Source: Thermomucor indicae-seudaticae
Taxonomy: Eukaryota; Mucoromycota; Mucoromycetes; Mucorales; Lichtheimiaceae
Length of the DNA stretch: 64,000 nucleotides
Direction of reading: 5' to 3'
Assembly (NCBI GenBank): GCA_000787465.1
Contig: JSYX01000050.1
Coordinates: 1 to 64,000 of the forward strand
Shown: one piece after another, positions 1 through 12,115 of the stretch
Numbering within the stretch: position 1 is the stretch's first letter
Layout of the letters: each line of letters starts with the position of its first letter
Position numbers and translations under genes: made by a program
Notes under the pieces: model-generated
The model's database searches: none
What the model was told of the DNA's origin: nothing
The model's input: only the letters and a program-made list of their open reading frames with translations

Positions 1-246
1 GGTCCAGATATATTTTGGCTTGGGTCCACGCTTGGACTTGTCGGTTTCGTATGGCACAGGAGGCGGACACTTGCTCGTATAATTGTTTCGTTTAATCCAG
101 CTTGCATGAGTGCATGCTACAGTTTCGAACCAGGTATCAAACTCATCTTCCGTGTTGACAGTGAAGATGTAAGGGTTTATGTGGTAATCATGGTGCTGGG
201 GGCGCGTTCTAGTGATAAAAAGGATTTCTCTTTCTAGGGCTGCCAT
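1..246 (-). CDS. Partial unrecognised ORF, possible mobile-element protein N-terminus
   Basis: Reading leftward from an ATG at 244-246, the frame stays open for all 82 codons to the window edge, so only the N-terminus is present. The text begins MAALEREILF and holds a stretch like 'PYIFTVNTEDEFDTWF', followed by a Trp/Lys/Arg-rich part and a basic GPKPKYIW end. No catalytic motif is visible. The acidic-aromatic 'EFDTWF' followed by a basic segment recalls the N-terminal DNA-binding part of proteins carried by fungal DNA transposons, such as MULE-like elements, but I cannot name the family. It could equally be a host gene. Stop and function lie outside the window. Confidence 0.45.
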   Translation of the reverse strand, partial: MAALEREILFITRTRPQHHDYHINPYIFTVNTEDEFDTWFETVACTHASWIKRNNYTSKCPPPVPYETDKSKRGPKPKYIWT

Positions 247-882
247 GGGTTGGGATGTTCGGAAAAAAACAACGGAACTGATGACGCAACCCACCCAAAT
301 TATTTGGGAAATTCAAAATCTACGGACCCTGGACGTCCCTAGTAAACAATTTAATTCATTGATAAAACCAAGTTTATAATATAAACAATGCACTGTTTGA
401 AGTCCCTATGCATATCGTAGCAAATGACATGTGCAGCGTCAACTTTTCTATACTCAGTGTTGGATGAAGACAATTAAAATTGACGCTTCCGTTGAGAAAG
501 ATACAGATATATCGCACATCTGATCTTGTACCTCCAATGCCTCTAACATTGGCAAATGCATATCTCCTTCAATTTGGGGATAAGACCATTCCGTCGGTTT
601 TCAAACAAGAGAGTGTGATTTGAATGAACATGGCGTGACAGCTTGGTACGACAAACCACTGCTTCAGGGATGAACGAAGCCTGATCTATCCGTAAAGCAA
701 TCCTTAATTCCATCCTACAGTAGCATATGAAACAGGAACATTGAGCTTCGTGCCTCGTTCGTTTGTGTTACTTTTTGGCAAGTGGCTTGTCGTCCCCACA
801 ACAATCAGCTATTGCACTGAAAGTGCAACCACTCCTCTCTCTCCCCCTCTGTATTTTCTTTTTTTTCTTTGCCACTCACCCA
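247..882. other. Intergenic, probable promoter of the PRPP synthetase gene
   Basis: This 636-bp stretch lies between the leftward partial ORF and the rightward PRPP synthetase gene. It is AT-rich and has no convincing coding frame. A pyrimidine-rich tract (CT and T runs, about 829-870) sits just before the start codon at 883, as is common for fungal promoters and 5' leaders. I see no clear TATA box. Confidence 0.5.
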
Positions 883-2509
883 ATGCTGCGAAACACAAAG
901 ATCCTCGCTGGTTCGTCACATCCGGAATTGGCCAACCTGGTCAGCAAGCGTCTAGCCACACCGTTGGCTCCCGCCACACTAAAGAAGTTTAGCAATAAAG
1001 AAACCAGTGTTGAAATCGGTATGTTGCCCAGAGCAACTTGCCCACCATTTGTGTGTCGCTACACTCGTCACTGACGTTGTACTCTTTCTTTCTAGGCGTA
1101 TCTGTTCGTAATGAGGACGTCTTTATAATACAATCCGGATCGCAAGACATGAACGACAATATCATTGAACTATGTATCATGATTCAAGCGGCACGCATCG
1201 GTTCCGCTAAACGCATCACAGCCGTCCTACCTTATTTCCCATACAGCAAGCAGAGTAAACGAAAAGGAAGAACTTGCATTACTGCAAAACGTAACAAAAG
1301 AAGAGAACCCATTATTATGCAAGTGAATTCACGCATTATATTATCTCGTATTAGTGGTGGCCAATATGCTGGCAGTCGCCGGTGTCGATCATATTATCGT
1401 AAGCATCACGAGAAAAGGAGACGATACATTGGAAGCGGCCGTGGCTGATAAGTATATAATAGACAATGGATTTACATGCTTCACAAATGCAAGGATTCTT
1501 TCAACGACCCGTAGACAACTTATACGCTGAACCGAGTATCGCGAAATGGATTACACAGAATGTACCGGACTGGCAAGATGGTGTCGTCGTCAGCAAAAAT
1601 GCCGGTGGTGCAAAAAGGTAATATAGGCCATCTGTCTAAGGCATAGAGGAGAGGATGACTTAATTCTTTCGGCAGAGTTACTTCGTTGGCAGACGCACTT
1701 CGATTGGATTTCGCATTGATTCACAAAGATCGCGCCCGGGCAGGTCCTCAGGGGCACAATCGGCCATATAGCGGTATGCCACCCAAGGCAGCAAATGGAC
1801 CTGCAGGCGACGATGAAGACTGTATAGGAGGTGCAACGACAAACGCCGAGGGCCTGGAAGAAGAAATGATGATGGCGTCTATCTCGTCGCTCAATGAAGG
1901 CGGACAGAACGGTGATATCATGAACACGGCCGTCTCGGTGGTTGCCAACCATGAAGGTGAAGAAAGCACGATTACATTGGTGGGCGATGTGAATGGCAAA
2001 GTTGTCTTTTTGACGGCAAGTGATAAATATTCGAGACGGACTTTGCTTGCTGGAAGAACTGACCTTATATACAGGATGACATGATTGACAACTGTCGGAC
2101 GTTTTTGGATGCTGCTGAACATTTGGTGAAGAAATGCGGTGCGAGCAAAGTGTATATTATTGCTACCCATGGCCTTTTGTCCGGTGATTCATGCCAACAG
2201 ATTGAAAACTGCGATAGCGTATACAAGGTAATGGTGCTACCTCACTCTCCTTTGTCCAATGTTGGGGCGGCTGACCCAATGAGTCTGATTTAGCTTGTTG
2301 TCACCAATACGTTCCCTATTCCCAAAGAAAAAATGGATCAATGCAGTAAGTTATGTGTCATCGATATATCCGCAACCCTCGCAGAAGCTATTAGACGAAC
2401 CGTAAGTGTAAAAACTTGGGGACTGGCTTTTTGCAGGATAGTTCCTGACTGGCGTTTTGTATAGCATAATGGCGAAAGTGTCAGCTATCTCTTTAACCAT
2501 GCCGATTAA
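883..2509 (+). CDS. PRS1: Ribose-phosphate pyrophosphokinase (PRPP synthetase), form with fungal insert
   Basis: Makes 5-phosphoribosyl-1-pyrophosphate from ribose-5-phosphate and ATP for purine, pyrimidine, histidine, tryptophan and NAD synthesis. Eight exons: 883-1018, 1096-1290, 1355-1398, 1463-1617, 1676-2015, 2075-2227, 2294-2401, 2465-2509, giving 391 aa. Family motifs in order are [24 protein letters not shown], the ATP-binding YFPYSKQ segment, a [11 protein letters not shown] metal/PRPP part, [10 protein letters not shown] and VGDVNGK, and a late ATHGLLSGD loop. About 55 acidic and Ala/Gly-rich residues inserted after HKDRAR match the non-homologous region known in yeast Prs1 and Prs5. 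Intron 5 (2016-2074) must be GC-AG: the donor is gcaagt and only this splice restores LTDDMIDN. The paralogue name PRS1 is a best guess; PRS5 is possible. The start gives the canonical N-terminus. Confidence 0.93.
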
Positions 2510-2727
2510 AGAAATAAAGAAGGTCTTGTGTAGCATGCAAGGGCAACGAAAAAGTGGCATTTTCTGGCATGGAAACAAAGAGCGTGGGTTATGTTTCAAT
2601 TGGGGAGGGGGAAAGAAAGAGCCTCCTTACCAGATTTGGTCTCCTTTTTGGCGCGATATTGTGTGTGCTCCATTTTATTCTGCCTTTTTCCCCTTCTGCG
2701 CCGTCGGCATAATTCAGGATCACACTG

Positions 2728-5700
2728 ATGCCGAGAAACAAGTCAAAAGCATCAACAAGACCAACACATGCACGACACACGTCTGATGGAACTGCCGCGC
2801 AATCTCGTAGCAGTCCTTTGTCTTTTTTAAAAAGCAGGTTGTTTCACGCAGGAGGGAGTAGTAATCCGTCTTCGACAATCGTCAACGACAGTACACGTCA
2901 TCTCGATGAGCTTTCATCATGCAATGCTTCGCGTACTGTCATCACTTCCGAACGGCCATATACGTCAATCGACATTCCGCAGGCGACTTCTTCGTTGGGC
3001 AAGGACGACGATTGGCGTGCGGGTCGAACATTGTCCAAGTCATTTGAAGAAAAGTCGCAGCAGACAACGACTGGTGGTAGCAGCAGTAAACGCATGTTTT
3101 CCGGGATGCGGCCGGTGTCGGTGATGGGATTGCCTGGTTTGGTGGGTGCCAGTAGTATGGAAAGAGGACGACGACGTTCTGGTTCCGAAGGTCAAAACAG
3201 GAAAAAGAAACGGACCAGCAGCATGATTGTTCTTAAAGAAGGCTACCTGTACAAAAAGGCCGACTTTCGTGCGTTCCACAAGGGATCGAAGCTCGATCGC
3301 GGCTGGAAATTGTATCGTGTCGTCTTGCGCGGTCATAAACTTTATCTGTATAAGGTGTCTGGGTCCTCACTGCGATCGCCGCCAGTCGTGTCTCGATCGA
3401 CCAGCAGCACTGACAGCAGTCGTTCGACGGTTACCACGTATCTGATCCGGGATCCGGTAGAGGTATTGAAAGATGTCGAGGACTTGCCTCCGCATTATAT
3501 ATACGGGGCCACGTTTACTGAGCATGGCCGATCTGTCTGCTGCTGTTTGTTGATATTTGCGCGTGACCTCGTGATCGGCGCGTGGAACGAGAATTCAGGT
3601 ACATGGCGGATCGAAAGTCGCGTTCCGCTGCACCAGTTGCAGCAAGTCGAAAAATCAACAACAGACGACGGTGGGTTCTCGTTTGCGCTTTGCTTTCATG
3701 GTCAGCGACGCGTGTTTGTCTCTCAGTCAAAGGAAATAAAGGATGCTTGGCTGAATGCATTGACAAATGCCACAGATCAAGAACGCCAGCGACATCGATT
3801 GCCATCCGTCCCTCAGCAAGATGGTGCAGAGGAAAAGTATGACCAACAGTTGACGTTGGATGGGGCACAGACGCATCACGGATTGCAGTTTGACAACAAC
3901 CGTATCGAGGGAGGTTCAGTAAAGGCACTGGTGCATGAGCTGCTTTTCCAGACAAGAACGGACAGGGATGACACATATCTAGAGGCATTTCTATTGACAT
4001 ACTCAATGTTCACTTCCGGAGCGCTTGTCTTGGAACTGTTTGAACAGCATGCTCGCAAGGCATTGCAACAGGACGACGTTCAAGTGAGGACTTCGCTCGT
4101 AATGAGGATGCTGGATGTTTTTAGCGTATGGTGCAAGCGGTATACCCAGGACGTTGTTGGCGATGTTGCAATTGGTATGATCAAGATACTGGACATATGG
4201 AACGAGAGCAACGCATTGGACGACACTGTTCGAGGGCATGTGCGTGAGGTCAAGGAAGTGGTGCTGGATGCTGTTCGTCGCAACGGCGAAGCTGGAGAAC
4301 AGGCCAAGGAAGCCAGCAAAACGGCATGGGACGAAAACGATACCAGCGACATAGAAACCATGACAGCATCTGCTGGCGACACAGCAAGCGATACGCGTCC
4401 GTTATATGTAGATCTGTCAAGAATACTTATCACTGGATTGACACCTACCATTTTTCTCAAGTTTGATTGCGAAAAGTTTGCGGAACAGATCTATCTGTTC
4501 CACCTACGGCAGCATAAACAGCACAGAAAAGCGTTACTAAGTCCACTTTACTACGTGCCACGACCTTATATTTCACATCAGGTGCTTAATTCGCTACTCT
4601 TTACAACGTCCTCTCCTCACTTTTTGACCAAACTGATCCAGCATCAAATTCTTGTGGACTCACAGCAAAACGATATGACCACAAGTGAGGCCGCAAACGG
4701 CACCGTTCTGAGGACACAGCTACTGGAACACTGGATCAAGGTTGGAATTGCACTGATGGAGCTGGGTGATATGACAGGATGGTGTGCCGTAGCAGCAGGT
4801 ATTTGCTCGCTAGGCGTTATTCGTTTGAAAGAATCATGGAAAGCCGTCGATCGTGACATGGTGTCTATTGTTACGCAAAAATGGGTTGATCTGCTGGCAG
4901 ATCACGGGTTCTACGCTCAAGAAGTACAAATTGAAGAAGCAGAAAAAGGATTAGCCACTGAACCACTTGCTGGTATCATGGATGTGGACCTATCACATTG
5001 TTGCCGAAACACAATGGGCTTGCCGTTTTTTGGAACACTTCATCAGGCTGTCGATCGCGTCCGGAAAAACACGCAGCAATGCCAAACGCCTGAATTTGTT
5101 CCATTCTCGAGATATCAGTCGTTGTTTGACATGGTGCAGCGTACCCTGGATAAGTGGAAGGCAGAAGCCAAGGAAGAAACAGAAGATCTGGAAACATACT
5201 CCCCGCCATTCAAACCAGTGTGTCACCTTCAGGCTTTTTTTGATCATTCTGTTACACGCTTTATGTCTGTGCCGCACGACTTCAAGTACCTTCAAGAATG
5301 CTCCTTGGCGTGTGAGCCTCGAATATTCGGACAGAGTTTCGACCGACGTCGCAAATTTGACTCGTTACACGGCACGGACGTGGCTCCACCGTCCTCACAA
5401 ACTCTAGCTTTCCCAGAAGTTCTCGAAGGGTATCGTCTGTTCCAACCTGAAGCACAATCCGATTCAGGGTCTCATAGCCGCATGCATCTTCGAAAGAAGG
5501 CTTCAAGCCAAAGCATGAGGTCTGATGCAGACGAGCCACCACGCACACCACACAGTACCACAAGCGGAAGGCCGTCTGATTCTGGGGAACTGACAGCTCA
5601 TAAGTCACCACGGATAACGAATCGCAAAATGTTTCGTCGAAGAACTTATAGTTTTCCACCTGGAGGAGCGACAACTGAAGCCAAACGCAAGCGGAGCGAA

Positions 5701-8700
5701 GGTGGACCCGGTTACACGGAAAGCAGCCTGGAATCGTTTCATAGCAAGACATGGTTGGGGTCGTTGATATCGCACCGTCAAGGAAGCTACTCAGCCAAAG
5801 TGCTCCTAGACGCGGTTCAGCGTAAGGACAAACACCATGGCGAATGGCTGCTGGTGCTAGAAAAAGGCGATCTAATTTTAAAGGCATCCACTCTTGTACA
5901 GTCTGATGACTCCGTGACTATGCGGGCATTGAAGAGCACATCCAGTGGGTTTCTTGCATTGACGGAGAAAGGGAGTGCTGGAATACGATCAAGGTCTGGA
6001 ACGCTGACGAGCACGCAGGAGCCAACGAAAAAGAAAGATGGTGAAGATAGCTCAGAGAGCAGCAAGCAAAACAGTGCACCACCCATGTATGTGAATGTCA
6101 AATCTGGACTTTTGGAGCGCTTGGTGGATGTTCTAGTACACGGCGTTTCGCGATACAGCCAAGAGATGCGCGAGCAATGGCACCTTTCTGCGTTATTTCG
6201 AGACGAGAATAAGCAATTGGTACCACAACAACTAGCGATAGACGACGAAGAATACGTGAGCGCGTTCTTTGTCACTTATCGCAGTTTCTGCTCTTGTCCA
6301 CGCTTGTTGGAACTTTTACGGAACAAGTTTGTAGAAGCAAAGTCGATCGGGAAAATAGCTAAGCAACAAAAGATCAGCCCGTTGGAGTCAGTCTTCAAGT
6401 CAGGCACGGAACGCGAGGTGGATCAGTACGATTGGGCTACGGTGGCTTCAGTGCAAACACGTGTGCTAAACTTGATGATGTATTGGATGGAAGAACACTT
6501 TTACGATTTCGTTGACGAAATAGAAATACTAAATCACGTCGGTCGTTTTCTCAAAGAGGCACAGGAAGCCGTGGAGCAATGGCCAAGACAATCAGACGAG
6601 CAGACATCAGTTGGAGAGGAGACACGAGCTGTGTCAGCAATGGCCGAGTCAATTAATAGACAACTGCAGGAACTGAAATCACAGTTTATTCGCAAGATAC
6701 TGTCACCTTCTTACGACCTCAAGGCTATCTATTATGACGCGGAATGCAATCGCAAAGTGGATGAGCTGTATCACCAGCTTACATCTAGTGGTCAGTCCTT
6801 TACCGCTGCTCTTCAGAAAGGAGTGAACATGCCAATGGCATTTTCGTTGGTGTCGGAGGTGACACAAGGAGCAGAAAGTCTTACTGATCAGCAAGCACCA
6901 TCGACGTTGCTGCAGCAAGCTGATTTCTGCGTTCGTCAATTGTTTGCTTCAGTGACACTGCAGGACTGGATTCAGACATTTGATGTGTTTGAAGCGCAAT
7001 CAAGTGATCTATACGCGTGGTTGCCGGCTCGAAAAGCATCTCAAACACCACCCATGTCATGCGCCTTATCTCCCGTTCGGGATGCACCATCAGCCCAGCA
7101 AACGAGTTACCATGTTGCGCCAGACGAGGTAGTGGTCTCTGACATCTTTACAGCGATAGAGGGTGCTCGACGTTCCATTGTATCGCCCTCTGCTTTTTCC
7201 GCCGACGATTTGTTGCTGGCTTTTCCTAGCTCCATTCAATATCTGTATTGCATGCACTTTATCATTCGAAGCTGGGTGATCTGTGAAATTACATCCAAGA
7301 GCATCGATCTGAAGACGCGGGTTCGTCGTATCGATACCTTCCTTCGTGCCATGGTTGTGAGCAAAGTGGCGACAGAGCGAATGGCCTTATTTCCGGAACT
7401 TAGGGAGGTAGAAGATCGGCCGCGGCGAGTTCCTGGCTTTGTGGAATATGCAATTGCAAGTGCATTGATCAGTCCAGAAGTGCGCTTGTTCAGCAAGGCT
7501 TGGCTGGAAGTAGCGCATCGTTATGGGGAGATGCAGGTTGATACTCTGGAAAACTTGTTGAGCCAAGTGCAACGGGCGATGCAGAATAGCGGACTATTGT
7601 CTGCAATTGTGGCGGAGGATCACCAGGTCCCCAGTATCGGCTGGATCTTTGATCGGATGTTAGAACTGTGTGCAGTTGTCCCAGATACGTACAGCCAACG
7701 AGAACACATGATCAACTTCGACAAACGGCGATATGTGTTTCATTTCCTGCAGCTTGTTATGAACGCACAGGTCGACCTACAGGAGTCCGAGGGCATTGGA
7801 GACAGGGCAAGGAATTCAGTATTTGTGATATCGCCGAATGGAGAAAAGGGGACGTGGAAGGATCTGAAAGAATACGCAATGCGAGAAAACAGGGGTGGGG
7901 CTGGTGGCACAGCATCTGTGCCCAGTTCGTCGGTTGTGCGTGGTGCCACTCACAAAGTGCAGGGAACAAAGATTATGATGTTTGGCAAATTGGTCTCAGA
8001 ACAATTGGACAAGCTAAAACGGGATATCAAGGAGCGCGATCGCATCGACAAGGACTGGCGTGATCTGCAGCACAAGTTACAGAAACGACAAGTGGAGCAA
8101 GCAAAATATCAGAAGAAGCAAAAGCAAAGGAGCCACAGGCACGCTAATCAGTACCACCATCTGCCAAAGCTTCATTCTTTGTTCCGTGGTTTGAAGCAGC
8201 AGCCACCATTGTCAAGCCTGGGATCGGCAGAAAATGACACCCTCTCCACAGCCAGGGCATCGACAGTCATTAACCTTATTCATTCCACTACTTCGGTTGC
8301 AAGCGCTTATTACACGAAGCGTGATCATGTGTTCCGTATTGTAACTGAAGAAGGTGGGCAATATCTCTTTCAGGGGGTAAACCGCGAAGATATGCTGGAT
8401 TGGATGCAGCAAATCAACAACGCAGCTCGTGAAGGTGCAGTCAAGCGACAAAGTGTGCTTATGGCTGAATCGTCGTCAACATTGGATGATAAAAATCAAC
8501 AAAGCTGCGTGCCTGACGATGCAACATCACTGCAGCAGCAACAACCCAAGACTCGGACTTCAGTATACGGGGTTGAGTTATCTGTTTTAATGGAAAATGG
8601 CTCAATTCCCTTGATTGTGGAGAAGTGCATTCAAGAGATAGAAAGGCGAGGCTTGGAAGAAGTTGGCATCTACAGAATCGCCGGCATGGGATCTGCCGTG

Positions 8701-9424
8701 GAGGAATTGAAGAAGGCGTTCAATACCGATGTCGCCAGCGTCGATTTAAGCGACCCCAAATGGGCTGATATAAATGTGGTTGCAGACGCATTGAAGCAAT
8801 TTCTTCGTAATATTCCTGGTTCGCTATTGACACACACTTACTACGACGAATTTATTCATGCTTCTGGTAAGTGTGTAACGAGCTCGTGGACGAAAACATT
8901 ACTTAGCCACGGATTTTAGCGTCTGAGGACCATGATCAACGTGTTTACCTGATCAAGCAAACTCTAAAGAAGCTTCCGACGCCTAATTATTTGCTGCTTA
9001 AACGGCTCATTGAGCATTTCGTCATGTACGGGTGCCAAGAATGGGATCATTTACGGGTTTACCCATTTATGGACTCACAAGTGCATCTTTTTTTCTCTCT
9101 TGTAGTGTCACGGACTTTGAGGCGACCAATCATATGTACGCAACGAACCTGGCTATTGTCTTTGGACCGACCTTATTGCAGCCAGCGCCGAGTCCTGCAT
9201 CATTTGCAACCACAATGTCGAATTTGGGGCATCATCAGACAATTGTCAAGTACCTTATTCTGCACTATCATTATCTGTTTGACATTGAAGAAGAAGAAGA
9301 GGAAGCAGATCAGGAACTTGGTGATGTTGATGATGACGACGATAGTGAAACGAAAACGGGAGCTTCTGATCATTTGTCTGCCGAACCCAGCATTGCTGTC
9401 ACCTTGTCAGAAGCTCAGATGTAA
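2728..9424 (+). CDS. BEM2: BEM2-like RasGEF/PH/RhoGAP protein
   Basis: Large Rho GTPase-activating protein for polarity and cell-wall control. Three exons, 2728-8866, 8920-9025 and 9106-9424, give 2187 aa, close to yeast Bem2 (2167). Domains: Ser-rich N-terminus; PH domain about 170-350 (LKEGYLYKK...); RasGEF N-terminal-like region about 395-500; a second such region about 1120-1275 (SAFFVTYRSF); degenerate CDC25/RasGEF-like region about 1470-1610; second PH about 1745-1905; RhoGAP about 1946-2140. The arginine finger is present in VGIYRIAG. The last two introns fall inside RhoGAP, and both are needed to keep the domain continuous (FIHAS/ASEDHD, then HFVIVTDFEATNHM). The acidic tail ends near SEAQM. 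The RasGEF modules in Bem2 proteins are usually considered non-catalytic. Only 218 bp separate it from the PRPP synthetase stop. Confidence 0.92.
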
Positions 9425-10018
9425 AAAGAATATTACGGTTCCATACGAATGTTTTTTACATAAAAAAAACAAAGACGAATGGCTGGTCCGTTCAATTCTA
9501 TTATCCTTGACCACAAGAGAGAATGCTGAAGTGTTGTGCAACAATGGCAGTTGTGGGATCGACGGTTACAACTCGAGTCCCGTGTCAATAAAATTTTTCA
9601 TCACCAGGCGCTGCTAAATATGGTTTAGACCAATTGTCTGGGATCCATAGCGACGGAACCAGGAGACAGTAACCATTTCCAAGGGGAAAGCGGAAAATAA
9701 AGGGCCTAGAAACATTTCACTACGCGGGCCTAATGAGATGTTAATTACAGTAAATAAAGGATCAAGCTTTACGAGATGTTGTTAACGTCATTGGCGACAA
9801 TTGATCGATATTTTTTCGCTGTTCTCGAACGCACCTGAAACGATTGATATTTTTCTGCAGTCTAAAGAAAACCAAGATGTGTGGGATTTGGGGGGGGGGC
9901 GGGGCAACAATAATGATGTATTGCCAAGCATATATAAAAAGAGACAAGCTGCAGGACGTCATGTACTACGACCTCTTTTCCCCTTTCTTTTCTTTTCCCT
10001 TCTTTTTAATTCGTAACA
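9425..10018. other. Intergenic: BEM2 3' region and SWIRM-gene promoter
   Basis: There is no credible coding frame in these 594 bp. AATAAA-like hexamers occur around 9587, 9697 and 9753 and may serve as polyadenylation signals for the BEM2-like gene. The right end holds the G-run and TATA box described separately, then a long CTTTTC-rich leader running into the start codon at 10019. Confidence 0.5.
9890..9940 (+). promoter_or_regulatory. G-run plus TATA box upstream of the SWIRM gene
   Basis: A run of ten G, then C and four more G (9890-9904), lies about 25 bp before a clean TATATAAAAA box at 9931-9940. The TATA box is about 80 bp before the ATG at 10019, a normal fungal spacing. The TATA assignment is well supported by position. 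A role for the G-run, such as a G-quadruplex or factor site, is inference only. Confidence 0.55.
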
Positions 10019-11120
10019 ATGGATATCATGTCGATCATCAACCCGCCCTCACCTGTCCCCGCCCTTTCTCCCGTAGTGGATGATGATTCTGTGCCGGATC
10101 GACTGCTATCGCCTCCGGTCACACCCAAAGAGCAACAACAAGAAGATGATGTGATCCCACCACCGCCACAACAACCATTGTCTTCTTTCAAACACGTTGA
10201 CATGCCACATCATCGTTCCTCATCAAAGATATTCCAATTCCATTTGGAAAGGGAGAAGGCTTTGCCTCCCAAGTTTATTACCATTTCCTCTTCTGCTTCT
10301 AAACAACAACCACTTGTTATTACTACGGGACGACGCAAGAAGTCAATCCCTCACCGTAGCCTCCCACCCACAACCGCCGATCACGTCTTTTCCATGGATA
10401 TTCCAGTGACTGACTTGTGGCACCTTGCAATCCAACAACAAAAGCAGCAGATGCAACAACAACCACCTCGCGGTAATCATGGCAGCGGGACTGCCCAAAA
10501 CAAAAAGGCGGCATGCAGTAAGCAACGCAACATGACTCCTTCTGCAACAAGCAGCTGCAGCAAAAAGAGAAAAGCAGTTGCAGCAGTAGATCAACAACAA
10601 CAACAGCAACAACAACAAGAAGAACAGCACATGACATCCGAGCGTCACGTTAAAAAAGCTAAAACGGATGCAGCTGCAGCTTATGATCGAGTGGATATTT
10701 CGATTGATGACGCACAAGTGTTTGACAACGAATGGATCCCATCACTTGATGCGTTTGACAAGAAACCAGGAGTCCGGGTTCACTGGAAAGGTGAGATGAA
10801 AGTCCTTTTTAATTGTAGCTAGACAATAAATAACAAGTGAATGAATGTTAGGTACGCCTTTGGTGATTGACCATATGCGGTACTTTGAGAAACTACATCC
10901 AGGCGAAGCCGCGATTGCTTCGACATTGCGTCTGACACCTGAGCAATACCTGAAATGCAAACGGACCTTGATCTTGGCCGCGCAAGAGTTCGCGAAACGA
11001 TCCACACCGTTTCGTAAATCGGATGCCCAAAAGTTGTGTCGCATTGATGTCAATAAGGTCAGCACGCTCTGGCAAGTGTTTGGCCGGCTGGGTTGGCTAG
11101 GTGATAAATGGCCCAATTGA
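10019..11120 (+). CDS. SWIRM-domain nuclear protein (Fun19-like)
   Basis: Probable chromatin-associated nuclear protein. Two exons, 10019-10790 and 10852-11120, give 346 aa. The first 250 residues are disordered: Pro/Ser-rich, basic KKRKA and KKAK stretches that could be nuclear localisation signals, and two polyglutamine runs. The C-terminal 95 residues form a SWIRM domain, with GTPLVIDHM, then STLRLTPEQYLKCKR, then RKSDAQKLCRIDVNK and a Trp-rich LWQVFGRLGWL end. This is the signature of the yeast Fun19/SPAC-type SWIRM proteins rather than of LSD1 or Swi3. The intron sits exactly at the domain edge (WK/GTPL). A TATA box lies 80 bp upstream. Confidence 0.88.
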
Positions 11121-12115
11121 TTGATCTGTATATCCTCCCCACCCTTTTCATTTATGCATGTATATGTTTCATACCCATCGTAGTAGTAGTAGTTTATCTT
11201 GTGTATATAAATATAAATATATAAAACGCCCCCTTTGAAGTATGGCTGATGCAATGGAAAACCTTAATTCAGAATCAGAGAGAGAGAGAGAACAGACATG
11301 GTGTCACGATCTTGGCCGCGAATTCTGCACAAGAGCCAGGGGTGAGCTAATAGCTTATCACTTGTGGATTCTCTCTTGGACTGTTAGTAGCTTATTTTGC
11401 GTAACCGCTTCAATAACGAGGAAGCTAATCCTTAGGACATGTCAGTTTTGGGTTTGGTCTGAGAACAACTCTATATTGACCATGTGCTAAACGCCCCTCC
11501 TCCTCCTCCTCAACTTACGGTATTCCGCTTGAAGAGATCGCCCAATGCAGGACATACACAATGAATGGGAGATGTATTCCAGCTCCAATGCCGATTTGCT
11601 CGACTACAATGGATAGGAAAGGTGTTGCTGTGTCCCAATTAGACTCTGGAGGCAGCCATTGCAAGTCGGGTCGTTCATTCCCAGTGCTAGCCTGCAAAAG
11701 AATGGACAGATGGCTGAATTTGTTGCGTCTTGGCGTAGTTGGTCGATCTCTTTTTTTCTGTAGGTGACACCAAAGTTCTCCAAAGTCTGGATCGTCTTTT
11801 TATAGCAGAGAAAAGGAAACTCAGCCTGCTCCTCCTCCTCCGGTAGCAATAGCGATGGTAATAACAAAGTGTCAAACAAGTGCCTTGTATAAAACAAGTG
11901 GAACGTCGTCGATCAGTTGGTTAGAATTAGATTGCCACAGATGTTTATTTTGTTTCGTTTGTTGTGCATTAGGGACTGCGAATTAGGTACAGAGCTATTT
12001 CAAGCTTGTGTTCCCCACCGCAAGAGAGAAGAAAGAATAGAACCATATCCTTTTTTTTCCCGTTTTCTTTTTTCTTTTTGTCCCTCTTTTTTTTTTTATT
12101 TACGTGTACATATCG
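11121..12115. other. Intergenic, one weak possible exon on the minus strand
   Basis: 995 bp between the SWIRM gene and the mannosyltransferase. It contains a TAG trinucleotide run (about 11181-11190), an AT-rich TATAAATATAAATATATAAAA segment (11204-11224), a GA run (11278-11290), CTC runs and, at the right end, long T-rich tracts leading into the next ATG. On the minus strand, a frame around 11520-11690 with a membrane-like segment (IHLPFIVYVLHWAI) lies between a CAG acceptor-like and a GTAAGT donor-like site. I could not link it to other exons, so it is not called as a gene. Confidence 0.4.

Noticed and set aside
10323..10717. Long minus-strand frames rich in Leu/Cys/Val
   Set aside because: They are antisense shadows of the polyglutamine/CAA repeats in the SWIRM gene.
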